Assembly (NCBI GenBank): GCA_041655735.1
Contig: JBBAEV010000006.1
Coordinates: 1-43,039, forward strand
Origin: JBBAEV01 sp041655735
Lineage (GTDB): Bacteria > Bacillota_I > Bacilli_A > RF39 > UBA660
DNA length: 43,039 bases
Direction: 5' to 3'
Part shown: in pieces, positions 32,600 to 41,343 of the stretch
Position numbering within the stretch: position 1 is the stretch's first letter
Layout: each line of letters starts with the position of its first letter
Position numbers and translations under genes: made by a program
The notes under the pieces: model-generated
Databases searched by the model: none
The model's input: only the letters and a program-made list of their open reading frames with translations
Told to the model about the DNA's origin: nothing

Positions 32600-32628
32600 A
32601 TTATACTATAGATTTTATTATTTGTCAT
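32600..32628 (-). promoter_or_regulatory. SigA-type promoter of rplI-dnaB-walJ-rlmH
   Basis: On the minus strand ATGACA (32623-32628) and TATAAT (32600-32605) are separated by 17 bases. It lies immediately after the rpsR terminator. Confidence 0.8.
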
Positions 32629-32654
32629 ATAAAAAAGACACTGTTATAGTATCT
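32629..32654 (-). terminator. Terminator of rpsF-ssb-rpsR
   Basis: AGACACT (32636-32642) and AGTATCT (32648-32654) form a stem with one G-U pair in RNA and a five-base loop, followed on the minus strand by six T. Confidence 0.75.
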
Positions 32655-32866
32655 TATTTAACAAATGGTATTAAAGCAATGTGGCGTGCTCTTTTTATTT
32701 CTCTAGCTATTTCTCTTTGATGTTTAGCACATGTTCCAGTAACTCTTCTAGGTAAAATTTTACATTTTTCATTAATATAAGATTTTAATGAATTTATATC
32801 TTTATAATTAATGGATTTACCTGAACATAATTTACATACTTTTCTCTTTTTTCTAAATTCTGCCAC
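32654..32866 (-). CDS. rpsR: Ribosomal protein S18
   Basis: A 70-residue small-subunit protein with KSINYKDINSLKSYINEKCKILPRRVTGTCAKHQRE, the diagnostic S18 core. It has Cys residues in CKLC near the N-terminus and two more later, so it is a zinc-binding type. It follows ssb by 15 bases and ends at a terminator. It is the last gene of the rpsF-ssb-rpsR operon. Confidence 0.97.
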   Translation of the reverse strand: MAEFRKKRKVCKLCSGKSINYKDINSLKSYINEKCKILPRRVTGTCAKHQREIAREIKRARHIALIPFVK

Positions 32867-32881
32867 TTTGACACTTCCTTT

Positions 32882-33337
32882 CTAAAATGGTAAGTCGTCA
32901 TCATTTATTTCTATATTAGAACCAAAATCGGCAAATGGATCTTCTTCAACATTAGTTGTTTTAGGTTCTTCTTTTTTAAAATCAAAATTGTTATTAGCCT
33001 TACCTCTATTTTGGGATTGTGCTTTTGTTTCTAAAAATTGTACTGAGTCCGCAACAACTTCTGTCACATATCTCTTAGAACCATCTTGAGCATCATAACT
33101 TCTAGTTTGAATTCTTCCTTCTACTGAAACAAGACTTCCTTGATTTAAATAATTTTTTACATTTTCTGCTTGTTTTCGCCATACAACTATATTTATAAAG
33201 TCAGCTTCTCTTTCACCACTTTGATTTGTGTATGTTCTATTAATAGCAACAGTGAAAGTTGCGACTGGAATATTAGATCCGGTATAACGAAGTTCTGGGT
33301 CTCTAGTTAAACGTCCGACTAAACATGCTTTATTCAT
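32882..33337 (-). CDS. ssb: Single-stranded DNA-binding protein
   Basis: Coats single-stranded DNA in replication and repair. The 151-residue protein has an OB-fold (1-105) with MNKACLVGRLTRDPELRYT, a glycine/asparagine-rich linker and the acidic tip DDDLPF that binds partner proteins. GGGA precedes the ATG. It lies between rpsF and rpsR, as in most Bacillota. Confidence 0.97.
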   Translation of the reverse strand: MNKACLVGRLTRDPELRYTGSNIPVATFTVAINRTYTNQSGEREADFINIVVWRKQAENVKNYLNQGSLVSVEGRIQTRSYDAQDGSKRYVTEVVADSVQFLETKAQSQNRGKANNNFDFKKEEPKTTNVEEDPFADFGSNIEINDDDLPF

Positions 33338-33353
33338 AGTTATCCCTCTTTCA

Positions 33354-33641
33354 TTAATTATCTGACTTAATAATTAAATGACGTATAATATTTTCATTTA
33401 TTCTTATTAATCTATCTATTTCTTTAATAGCATCTACAGATGATTCTATTTGATATAAATAATAATATCCAGTTTTATGTTTATTAATCATGTATGCTAA
33501 TTCTTTTTGGCCTAACACTTTTGTTTCTAGTAATTTTGCTTCTTGTTTTTTAAGAATATCATTAAACTTTTTATCTTCTTCCTTAATGATTTCTTCTTCA
33601 AGATCAGGCCTTACAATAAACATAATTTCATATTTGTTCAT
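33354..33641 (-). CDS. rpsF: Ribosomal protein S6
   Basis: A 95-residue small-subunit protein starting MNKYEIMFIVRPDLEEE, with LAYMINKHKTGYYYLYQI typical of S6. It pairs with S18, encoded two genes on. AGGAGG precedes the ATG. A strong promoter and a leader of about 65 bases with two hairpins lie upstream. Confidence 0.97.
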   Translation of the reverse strand: MNKYEIMFIVRPDLEEEIIKEEDKKFNDILKKQEAKLLETKVLGQKELAYMINKHKTGYYYLYQIESSVDAIKEIDRLIRINENIIRHLIIKSDN

Positions 33642-33708
33642 TTTTACACCTCCTTATGGTCTTATGGCTTCATATGAAGCAAGGAGTAAATTTCTTACTC
33701 GCTTTTTC
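33642..33708 (-). promoter_or_regulatory. rpsF 5' leader with two hairpins
   Basis: In minus-strand RNA the leader can form a stem of GAGTAA with TTTACTC (33683-33700) and a second from the palindrome GCTTCATATGAAGC (33667-33680), before AGGAGG. Bacterial rpsF leaders are known to bind the S6-S18 complex for feedback control; I cannot confirm the consensus here. Confidence 0.4.
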
Positions 33709-33737
33709 ATTATAACAAACTTACTTTATGATGTAAA
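33709..33737 (-). promoter_or_regulatory. SigA-type promoter of rpsF-ssb-rpsR
   Basis: On the minus strand TTTACA (33732-33737) and TATAAT (33709-33714) have a 17-base spacer, just past the ychF stop codon. Confidence 0.8.
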
Positions 33738-33743
33738 CAAAAA

Positions 33744-34841
33744 TTATACATTAAATCTAAAATGACAAACATCACCATCTTGCATAATATAGTCTTTTCC
33801 TTCAATTCTCATCTTACCATTATCTTTTGCTTCTTTTTCATTTTTATATTTTATTAATTCATCATAACTAATAACTTCAGCTTTTATAAAACCTCTTTCA
33901 AAATCACTATGAATTATTCCAGCACATTTTGGAGCCTTCATGCCTTTTTTATATGTCCAAGCCTTTACTTCTGTATCTCCCGCAGTAAAAAATGTTTTTA
34001 ATCCTAACAATTCATATGATTTTCTTATTAATAAATCTAAGCCACTTTCTTCAATGCCTAAATCTTTTAAGAATAGGTCTTTGTCTTCTTCATTAAGTTC
34101 ACTTAATTCTTCTTCTATCTTAGCACATATTTTTACTAATTGGGCTCTCTCCTTTTCAGCATATTGCTTTACTTTTATTACATATTCATTATCATCTATT
34201 ATATTCTGTTCTTTTATATTAGACATATATATTAATGGCTTCATAGTTAATAAATTATATGATCTAATTATATTTTTTTCATCTTCATCCAAATCTAATA
34301 GTCTACTTGCGATATTATTCTCTAAGGCATTTTTTATTTTTAATACTGTATTATATTCTATAATCATATTCTTATCTTTAGTAGTTTCGGCTTTCTTTTT
34401 TATTCGTTCTATTCTAGCTTCCAAAACTTCTAAATCAGCAAAAATTAATTCTAAATTTATAGTTTCAATATCTCTAATTGGGTCTACTTTCCCTTCAACA
34501 TGGATAATATTTTCATCATCAAAACATCTTACCACTTCACATATAGCATCAACTTCCCTAATATGTGACAAAAATTTATTACCTAATCCCTCGCCTGTAC
34601 TAGCTCCTTTTACTAATCCTGCAATATCAATAAATTCAAAAGAAGTTGGAGTTAATTTTTCTGGTAGATACATGTTTTCTAATTTTTCTAACCTTTTATC
34701 AGGTACAATTACTATACCAATATTTGGATCAATAGTGGCAAAAGGATAGTTAGCCGCAAGAATTCTTTTCTTAGTAATAGCGTTAAATAAAGTGGATTTC
34801 CCTACATTAGGCATACCTATTATTCCTACCCTTAAACTCAT
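33744..34841 (-). CDS. ychF: Ribosome-binding ATPase YchF (Obg family)
   Basis: A 365-residue P-loop NTPase related to Obg but preferring ATP. The G1 motif GMPNVGKSTLFNA (9-21), switch region FATIDPN, Walker B DIAGLVKGAS, and the C-terminal TGS-like domain KAWTYKKGMKAPKCAGIIHSDFERGF are present. It lies 12 bases downstream of the AbgT transporter and upstream of the rpsF promoter, in the order seen in Bacilli. Confidence 0.97.
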   Translation of the reverse strand: MSLRVGIIGMPNVGKSTLFNAITKKRILAANYPFATIDPNIGIVIVPDKRLEKLENMYLPEKLTPTSFEFIDIAGLVKGASTGEGLGNKFLSHIREVDAICEVVRCFDDENIIHVEGKVDPIRDIETINLELIFADLEVLEARIERIKKKAETTKDKNMIIEYNTVLKIKNALENNIASRLLDLDEDEKNIIRSYNLLTMKPLIYMSNIKEQNIIDDNEYVIKVKQYAEKERAQLVKICAKIEEELSELNEEDKDLFLKDLGIEESGLDLLIRKSYELLGLKTFFTAGDTEVKAWTYKKGMKAPKCAGIIHSDFERGFIKAEVISYDELIKYKNEKEAKDNGKMRIEGKDYIMQDGDVCHFRFNV

Positions 34842-34853
34842 GATATCACTTCC

Positions 34854-36413
34854 TTATATTGTAGGATAAACTTCTGGACCGATTGGTAGTCCAATTATAT
34901 ACCACCCTATTATTAATGCAATCCATATTAATCCTAATATTAAAGAATAAGGAAGCATTAAAGAAATAGATTTTTTTATTGTTGTAACAGAATTCGTTTT
35001 ATTATATTTATAGATAAGAACTAAAAAGATAATAAAATATGGTAGAAAGATAGTTAGAGGCTTAGTAATAGAATCGCCGGCTCTAAATATTAATTGAGTA
35101 AACTCCGGAGATAAATTTGCCTGCATAAACATAGGAATAAATATCGGTGCCATAATACTCCATTTTAGCGTTGTAGAATTTACTAGTAAGTTTACTATCA
35201 TTGTTATTAATAATAGTAATAAAATCAAGGGAACACCTGTAAAACTTAAATTTTTTACTAATTTTGTTATTCCTGCCACCAATATCGTTCCTAAATTTGT
35301 ATAATTTAGATATGCGATAAGTTGGGAAGCAAAGAAAATAAATACAATATAAATTCCTATTTTATCTAAAGCAGAAGTCATAATATTGGCAACATCTTTA
35401 TCGTTTTTTATTTTTTTAGTACCGATTCCATAACTTATTCCTCCTACGAGGAAAATTAATGAAATAATAAAAATTATTCCTGATGAAAAATATGAATTGT
35501 ATCCAAATAATTTATTGACATATGTTATTTCTGTATTATCTAATAATAATCCTGAAGCAGGTAATCCAGGAATAATCATATATAAAAATATTAAGCCCAG
35601 AACAATAGTGGCAATTCTTGCATATCTTAATCCCTTTTTCTCAGTATTTGTTATTTCTATTTTCTTAAAATCTTCGTTATCCTTATATTTTCCTAATTTA
35701 GGAACTATTATTTTTTCTGTTATAAGCATACCTATAAAGCTCATAATTATAGTGGCAATTATCATAAAATACCAATTGCCTGCCATAGTGGCTTCATACC
35801 CAGAATCTATAATATTAGCAGCATTAGTTGTATATGTTGATAATATTTGATCTGTTGGTCCAATAAAAAAATTGATTCCATACCCAATTGTAACCCCCGC
35901 AAAACCTGTTACAATACCAGCAATAGGATGTCGCCCATTTATTAAAAATAATAAGGCAGCTAAAGGTAATAATATAACATACCCTACCTCTGTTGCAAGT
36001 GATGTACATATTCCTAGAAATATAATTAAAAAAGTAATATATTGATAGGGAATTCTTTTTACAATTTTCGTTAACAAGGTTTTTAGATATCCACTTTTTT
36101 CCGCGACACCTATTCCTAACAAAGCTAATAATGTCATGCTTAAAGGAGTAAAATTAACGAAGTTTTTTAAAGCATTCCCTATAATATAACGAAAACCATC
36201 AAAAGATAAAAGAGAATTGACTGTCACTAATGTTGGTTCTACTTTTCCACTTAATGGGTTAATTTCGTTATAGGTAATACTAAGATTAAAAAGCTCAGCA
36301 ATACCACTTAATAATACAATAAGCATTGATATTAATATGAAAATAATTGTAGGATGTATTTTTATTTTTCTTTTCTCTTCAAAGACAAGTTCTTCTTTTC
36401 CTTCGTTATTCAT
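34854..36413 (-). CDS. AbgT-family transporter
   Basis: A 519-residue membrane protein with about 12 helices. N-terminal IHPTIIFILISMLIVLLSGI, the long loop with NPLSGKVEPTLVTVNSLLSFDG, and LLALLGIGVAEKSGYLKTLL match the AbgT (p-aminobenzoyl-glutamate transport) family as I know it. Members move folate breakdown products or sulfonamides; the substrate here is unknown. It lies between the DUF951 gene and ychF, which are usually adjacent, so it is probably a lineage-specific addition to the operon. AGGAGG precedes the ATG. Confidence 0.85.
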   Translation of the reverse strand: MNNEGKEELVFEEKRKIKIHPTIIFILISMLIVLLSGIAELFNLSITYNEINPLSGKVEPTLVTVNSLLSFDGFRYIIGNALKNFVNFTPLSMTLLALLGIGVAEKSGYLKTLLTKIVKRIPYQYITFLIIFLGICTSLATEVGYVILLPLAALLFLINGRHPIAGIVTGFAGVTIGYGINFFIGPTDQILSTYTTNAANIIDSGYEATMAGNWYFMIIATIIMSFIGMLITEKIIVPKLGKYKDNEDFKKIEITNTEKKGLRYARIATIVLGLIFLYMIIPGLPASGLLLDNTEITYVNKLFGYNSYFSSGIIFIISLIFLVGGISYGIGTKKIKNDKDVANIMTSALDKIGIYIVFIFFASQLIAYLNYTNLGTILVAGITKLVKNLSFTGVPLILLLLLITMIVNLLVNSTTLKWSIMAPIFIPMFMQANLSPEFTQLIFRAGDSITKPLTIFLPYFIIFLVLIYKYNKTNSVTTIKKSISLMLPYSLILGLIWIALIIGWYIIGLPIGPEVYPTI

Positions 36414-36424
36414 ATTATACCTCC

Positions 36425-36613
36425 TTAAAAGGTTACTACCTTCTTTATCTTTTTACTAAATTCTTGGCGTGAAATCATTATGATTCTTTCACATTTGAGA
36501 CATTTTATTTTAATATCTACTCCTAATCTTAAAACAATCCATTTATTATTTCCGCAAGGATGTATCTTTTTCATCTCAACAATTGAATTTAATTTGTATT
36601 CTTTATTTATCAT
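36425..36613 (-). CDS. DUF951 small protein (YyzM-like)
   Basis: A 62-residue protein starting MINKEYKLN. The VEMKKIHPCGNNKWIVLRLG segment and C-L-K-C pair fit DUF951, a family found just upstream of ychF in Bacilli; function unknown. ATG 36613 overlaps the end of the mscS-like gene; a GTG at 36622 is in frame but not needed. Translation is probably coupled to the channel gene. Confidence 0.82.
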   Translation of the reverse strand: MINKEYKLNSIVEMKKIHPCGNNKWIVLRLGVDIKIKCLKCERIIMISRQEFSKKIKKVVTF

Positions 36614-37424
36614 TTTTACCACTTTTTAATAATGGAAAGGGAAATGTGGTTTTTATTTTCTCTTTTTTAAACTTTTCTCTTATTAATCTTGCTATTTTCC
36701 TTTTGGCAGAAAATTGTTCTCCCTTTTTTGTTTTAGTAGTTAATCTAATAGTTATGGTAGTAGCAGAAAATTCTTCGATTCCTAATACTACTATTTCCCC
36801 TACCAACTCTTTCATTTCTTTTTTTAATTTAGGTGTATAGTCATTTAAAAGAGAAATCACTTCTTCTATATTTTCATCATGACTTACTGGTATATCAATA
36901 TAAATAGTAGGATTTTCTAAACTGGAATTTATTATTTCTGTTACCGAACCATTAGAAATAAACTTTATTTCTCCTAACCAGTTTTTTAATTTTATAGTTT
37001 TTAATCCTATTTCTTGAACAATACCTTTAAAACCATTTATTTCAACTAAATCTCCTACATTCATTTGATCCTCAATTATAAAAAATAATCCAGCGATCAC
37101 ATCTTTAATTAGACTTTGCGCTCCAAAACCAACAGCTATTCCAACTAATCCAGCTGATGCCAATAAAGCGTTTGTATTAACGCCAAAAGAGCTTAAAATT
37201 CCGATAATTACAATAATCCATATAACATATTTAGATACGCTTTGTAATAACTTAATAACTGTTTCTCCTTGATTGTCATTTTCTTTCCCTGGTCTTTTAT
37301 ACTTTATTTCTATTGTTTTCCTTATAATACGTTGTATCAGAGGGGTTGCTACTATCCCTACTCCCAAATATATGGCTGCATGGCATAAGGAAGTGATAGA
37401 TACAACATCTAGTATTTTATCCAT
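36603..37424 (-). CDS. MscS-family mechanosensitive channel
   Basis: A small-conductance channel that releases solutes on osmotic downshock. The 273-residue protein has three or so membrane helices (about 8-30, 55-80, 85-110). The Gly/Ala-rich TM3 reads LLASAGLVGIAVGFGAQSLI plus KDVIAGLFF. The beta domain follows with VGDLVEINGFKG. ATG 37424 has AAGGAGG upstream; an upstream in-frame ATG at 37451 includes that site in the coding frame and is unlikely. It lies between parB and the DUF951 gene. Confidence 0.93.
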   Translation of the reverse strand: MDKILDVVSITSLCHAAIYLGVGIVATPLIQRIIRKTIEIKYKRPGKENDNQGETVIKLLQSVSKYVIWIIVIIGILSSFGVNTNALLASAGLVGIAVGFGAQSLIKDVIAGLFFIIEDQMNVGDLVEINGFKGIVQEIGLKTIKLKNWLGEIKFISNGSVTEIINSSLENPTIYIDIPVSHDENIEEVISLLNDYTPKLKKEMKELVGEIVVLGIEEFSATTITIRLTTKTKKGEQFSAKRKIARLIREKFKKEKIKTTFPFPLLKSGKNDK

Positions 37425-37459
37425 TATTAATCCTCCTTTATGTGATATCATTAGATTTA

Positions 37460-38341
37460 TTATATATTAGCATTTATTATTTCAATAATTCTATTTAAAT
37501 CATTGATAGAAACAAATGATATTTCTATTTTGTTTTCTTTTATTTTCACTTTTGTTCCTAATTTTTCTTCTAAAGCCTCTTCTATATACTTGTATTCATT
37601 TGGTCTATTTGTTTTTCTTTTAACTATAGCAACTTTTCGTTTAAATACATTATTGTTGCTTTTATCCTCTAGTTCTCTTACACTAAGCCTATTGTTGATT
37701 ACATTATTTGCTAAAGAAATAACTTGTTCTTCATCTTCGATTTTACTCAATACTCTAGCATGCCCCATAGATATTTTATTATATAACACCATTTCTTGAA
37801 CTTCTTTAGGAAGCCGAAGCAATCCTAAAATATTAGTGATGTGAGATCTGCTTTTACCAATTTTTTTAGCTAAAGCATCTTGAGTTATATCTAGTTTATT
37901 TATTAAGTTTTCATAAGCCTTGGCTTCTTCAATTGCATTTAAATTTTCTCTTTGAAGATTTTCTAATAAAGCTATTTCCATCATTTGTTCATCTGTAAAA
38001 TCTCTAATGATGGCTGGTATTGTTTCTAATCCTGCCATTTTACTAGCTTTTACTCTTCTTTCTCCGGCAATTATTTCATAACCCTTAATTGTTTTTTTAA
38101 TAATTATTGGTTGAAAAACACCGTGTTCAATAATAGAATCTCTTAATTCCATTAATGCTGATTCATCAAATTTTTTTCTTGGTTGATAGGGGTTGCTTCT
38201 TAACATATCAATCCTTATATTTACAATCTCCTCTTGAGAAGCATTTCCTACTATTTCCTTTTCTAATTGATCTATATCTAGTGCTTCAGAAGAAAATAAT
38301 TGTTCTAAACCCTTGCCTAAAGCTTTTCTTTTAGTTTCCAT
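37460..38341 (-). CDS. parB: Chromosome partitioning protein ParB (Spo0J)
   Basis: A parS-binding CTPase that loads on the origin region and works with ParA and SMC. The protein has 293 residues from ATG 38341. The N-terminal domain has RKALGKGLEQLF, NPYQPRKKF and the CTP-binding AGERRVKAS. The helix-turn-helix follows in TQDALAKKIGKSRSHITN, then a C-terminal dimerisation domain. The ATG lies within the end of parA; a TTG three codons earlier is possible. No parS palindrome was found in the window. Confidence 0.95.
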   Translation of the reverse strand: METKRKALGKGLEQLFSSEALDIDQLEKEIVGNASQEEIVNIRIDMLRSNPYQPRKKFDESALMELRDSIIEHGVFQPIIIKKTIKGYEIIAGERRVKASKMAGLETIPAIIRDFTDEQMMEIALLENLQRENLNAIEEAKAYENLINKLDITQDALAKKIGKSRSHITNILGLLRLPKEVQEMVLYNKISMGHARVLSKIEDEEQVISLANNVINNRLSVRELEDKSNNNVFKRKVAIVKRKTNRPNEYKYIEEALEEKLGTKVKIKENKIEISFVSINDLNRIIEIINANI

Positions 38342-39116
38342 TTCTTTCAACCACTTCCTTTGCTAACATTACATATGCTTCTGCGCCTTTACTCTTAGGA
38401 TCATATTCTATTATTGGTTTACCATGAGATGGAGCTTCAGCTAATCTTATTAATCGTGGAATAATTGTATTATATACTCTTTCTTTAAAATAACTTCTTA
38501 TATCTTCAATTACTTCCAATCCTAAATTGGTTCTAGGATCTAGCATTGTTAGTAATACTCCTTCAATATCTAACTCAGGATTTAATCTTTTTTGAGCTAA
38601 CATTATAGTATTAAGTAGTTGCATTATTCCTTCTAATGCAAAAAACTCGCACTGAACAGGAATAATAACCGAATCAGCTGCGGTTAAAGCATTTGTGGTT
38701 AATATTCCTAAAGAAGGAGGACAATCTATTATAATGAAATCAAATTCATCTTTTATCTCAGTTATTTTTGTTCTTAATTGATTCCCTTTTTCAAATCCGG
38801 GTGTATTTTTACTTTTATCTAATAATTCAATATCAATACCAGCTAAATTTATAGTAGCAGGTAAAACATATAAATTTTTAAATTTAGTTTTTACGACAAC
38901 ATCTTTTATACTTGCTTCTTCTATTAAAACATCGTATATACTGTGCCTAATATCTCCTTTGTTTATTCCTACTCCAGTAGAAGCATTACCTTGGGGGTCT
39001 AAGTCTATTAGTAATACTTTTTTATTTAGATAACCTAATGATGATGATAAATTGATGCTTGTGGTAGTTTTACCTACTCCGCCCTTTTGATTAACTAAAG
39101 CTATTATTTTCCCCAC
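38331..39116 (-). CDS. parA: Chromosome partitioning ATPase ParA (Soj)
   Basis: A DNA-dependent ATPase of 261 residues that acts with ParB in origin segregation, and in B. subtilis also regulates DnaA. It has the deviant Walker A KGGVGKTTTSINL (11-22), DLDPQGNAS, and the Walker B DCPPSLGIL. The start is GTG at 39116, after GAAGGTGAA. ParA and ParB genes overlap by 11 bases. It lies downstream of noc, as in B. subtilis. Confidence 0.96.
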   Translation of the reverse strand: MGKIIALVNQKGGVGKTTTSINLSSSLGYLNKKVLLIDLDPQGNASTGVGINKGDIRHSIYDVLIEEASIKDVVVKTKFKNLYVLPATINLAGIDIELLDKSKNTPGFEKGNQLRTKITEIKDEFDFIIIDCPPSLGILTTNALTAADSVIIPVQCEFFALEGIMQLLNTIMLAQKRLNPELDIEGVLLTMLDPRTNLGLEVIEDIRSYFKERVYNTIIPRLIRLAEAPSHGKPIIEYDPKSKGAEAYVMLAKEVVERNGN

Positions 39117-39190
39117 GACTTCACCTTCTTCATTATTTTGTCTGATATATCTATTTTAACAAAAAACAAACCATTTTAAAATGATTTTAT

Positions 39191-39215
39191 TAAAAAAGCA
39201 GATACTTTAGTATCT
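39191..39215 (-). terminator. Terminator of noc
   Basis: AGATACT (39200-39206) and AGTATCT (39209-39215) form a stem with a very short loop, followed on the minus strand by GC then six T. Confidence 0.7.
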
Positions 39216-39218
39216 ACT

Positions 39219-40580
39219 TTATTCTTTTTTCTTATCTATTTTAATAATAACTTGATACATATCTTCAAAATCAAATTCTTCTGAATCGACTTTAAAGCCG
39301 TATTTTTCAATCGTTTCTATAGATTTTCTAACTGTGTTAATAGCTGTCCTTAAATCTCCGGTTACATATGTTTGTGTTACCGGTTCATTTATTTCCTCCG
39401 GCGCTGCTGGTGCCACTGGTGTTGGTTCTAGTGGACTTTGTGGAACATTATCGTTTGCTGGCAGCCCTCTTTCTTCTTTATATTCTTTAATTAATGATTC
39501 AAAATTTGGTTGTGGTTGAGATGTTTGAGAAACATCAATTACTTCTTGATTTTCTATTGGTTGTTCAGCAAATTGATTATCTGGAACCATTTGTTCGTCA
39601 ACTGATGTAGTTGGAGGTGCTTCAGCTGTTGTCTCATTTATTTCTTCTTCTGGTTTTAATAACATATCAAAATTAGGTTTTTCATTATCAACATTTATGT
39701 CTTGTGCATCTTCTTTTAATTTTTCAACATTAATTTCATTTAATTCATTATTGGGCTGACTTGGTTCTGGACTTATATTGATAGGTTCCGGTCTATTTGC
39801 TACTGCAGAAATGTCATCTGTAGGTGTTGTTGATTCATTTTCAATAACAGGTGTAGAAGTACCCAAATTTGGTCCTGGCGGACTTTGTGGAACATTTAAT
39901 GCCTCTTCTTGTGTCTCGCCTTGTATTATTTTGGGTTCCCCTCCTGGGTCTTCTCCTTCATCTAATGTTTCATCAGATGCTATCCCTGTTTTTTTAGTAA
40001 TTTCATCATCTAATTGCCTTACGGTCATTCGTTGATTAATTATTTTTTCTAGCATTTCATTTTGCTCTTGTTTATTATTTATTTTTAATAATGATCTGGC
40101 GTGTCTTTCAGATATTTTTCTATCTAATAAGGCATCTTGAACTTCATCAGAAAGATTAAGCAATCTTATTTTATTTGCTACTGTTGGTTGAGCAACTCCT
40201 AATTTTTTAGCTAAATCATCTTGAGTTGCACCTCCCATATTTAGTAATTTATTATATGAACGCGCTTCTTCTATTGGTGTTAAATTTTGTCTTTGTATAT
40301 TTTCTACCAAAGCAACTTCAGCGCTTTCTTCATCATCAAGATCCTTTAAAACAACAGGAATTTTAGTCACCCCTGCTATAACAGATGCTTTATATCTTCT
40401 TTCTCCTGCTATTATTTCATATTTATTTCCAAGTCTTCTCACTACTAATGGTTGAATTAAACCATATCTTTTAATTGATTCTGCTAGATCATTTAAAGCG
40501 TCTTTATCAAATTTTTCCCTAGGTTGAAACCTATTAGGGAGAATATCGTTAATAGGCACCTCAAAAACTTCTTGATTCAT
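39219..40580 (-). CDS. noc: Noc-like ParB-family protein with long disordered insertion
   Basis: A nucleoid-occlusion type ParB paralogue. The N-terminal part (1-205) agrees with Noc/Spo0J: NDILPNRFQPREKF, the AGERRYKAS CTP-binding site, and the helix-turn-helix TQDDLAKKLGVAQPTVANK. A stretch of about 200 residues follows (about 206-405), rich in Pro, Glu, Gln, Asn and Thr with repeated NVPQSP blocks. A short folded tail starts LRTAINTVRKSIETIEKYGF. Total length is 453 against about 283 for B. subtilis Noc. The N-terminus MNQEVFEVPIN lacks the amphipathic helix by which Noc binds the membrane. Position between rsmG and soj is that of noc. Confidence 0.88.
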   Translation of the reverse strand: MNQEVFEVPINDILPNRFQPREKFDKDALNDLAESIKRYGLIQPLVVRRLGNKYEIIAGERRYKASVIAGVTKIPVVLKDLDDEESAEVALVENIQRQNLTPIEEARSYNKLLNMGGATQDDLAKKLGVAQPTVANKIRLLNLSDEVQDALLDRKISERHARSLLKINNKQEQNEMLEKIINQRMTVRQLDDEITKKTGIASDETLDEGEDPGGEPKIIQGETQEEALNVPQSPPGPNLGTSTPVIENESTTPTDDISAVANRPEPINISPEPSQPNNELNEINVEKLKEDAQDINVDNEKPNFDMLLKPEEEINETTAEAPPTTSVDEQMVPDNQFAEQPIENQEVIDVSQTSQPQPNFESLIKEYKEERGLPANDNVPQSPLEPTPVAPAAPEEINEPVTQTYVTGDLRTAINTVRKSIETIEKYGFKVDSEEFDFEDMYQVIIKIDKKKE

Positions 40581-40638
40581 TATAGCAACCCCTTCCTACT
40601 TTTCATCTATTATAATATTAACACTTTTTATGGGTGTT

Positions 40639-41343
40639 TTACAATGGTTTTTTCTTAATTTTTGAAAAATTACGCGGATATTCTTTATCAGTTTGCTTCT
40701 CTTTTATCATTTTCAAAAGAGTTCGTTTGCTTTTTTCAAATGGAAGCTCAAAAATATCTATTTTTGCAATTGAACAATCTAATTTTACTAAAGCATTAGT
40801 TGCTTGTAATAATTCTTTCTCAATAGTTCCTTTCATAGCTAAAAAATAACCGTTTATTTTTACTAAAGGAATGCACAATTCTAATAATATATTTAGAGGA
40901 GCAACTGCCCTAGCTGTTACAATATCATATTTTTCTCTGTTTTTTAGGGCATAAATTTCTACTCTTTCATGAATTGCTTTTATATCGACTAATTTTAATT
41001 CTTTAATAACCTTGTTTAAAAAATTAATTCTTTTTTCTAATGCATCTAGTATTATTATATTTAAATTAGGGAAAAATATCTTTAATACTATTGAAGGAAA
41101 GCCTGCTCCACTCCCTACATCACATAATGTTATATTATTATTTAAATTATATACTCTAAATAATGTTAAACTATCATAAAAATGTTTTAGATATACTTCT
41201 TTTTTATCTATTATATTAGTTAAATTGAACTTTTTATTATATTCTACTAATAACTTATAATAATTTTCTAATTTTAACATCTCTTCATTAGTGACTTCTA
41301 TTTTTAATTTTTTTAATTCATTAATAAATTGTTGTTCATTCAT
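40639..41343 (-). CDS. rsmG: 16S rRNA (guanine527-N7)-methyltransferase
   Basis: Methylates G527 of 16S rRNA. The 234-residue protein has the S-adenosylmethionine-binding CDVGSGAGFPSIVLKI, LDALEKRINFLN and the catalytic-region TARAVAPLNILLE. ATG 41343, inside the mnmG end, has AGGTGG seven bases upstream; an in-frame GTG at 41352 overlaps that site. The mnmG-rsmG-noc order is that of B. subtilis. Confidence 0.96.
   Translation of the reverse strand: MNEQQFINELKKLKIEVTNEEMLKLENYYKLLVEYNKKFNLTNIIDKKEVYLKHFYDSLTLFRVYNLNNNITLCDVGSGAGFPSIVLKIFFPNLNIIILDALEKRINFLNKVIKELKLVDIKAIHERVEIYALKNREKYDIVTARAVAPLNILLELCIPLVKINGYFLAMKGTIEKELLQATNALVKLDCSIAKIDIFELPFEKSKRTLLKMIKEKQTDKEYPRNFSKIKKKPL

Noticed and set aside
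33940..34749. Plus-strand open frame of 269 codons opposite ychF
   Set aside because: Antisense to a conserved gene; the Ser/Phe-rich, hydrophobic composition is that expected from reverse reading of an A/T-rich gene.
39778..40035. Plus-strand Gly/Ser-rich frames opposite noc
   Set aside because: They are reverse readings of the Pro/Thr/Glu-rich linker of noc.
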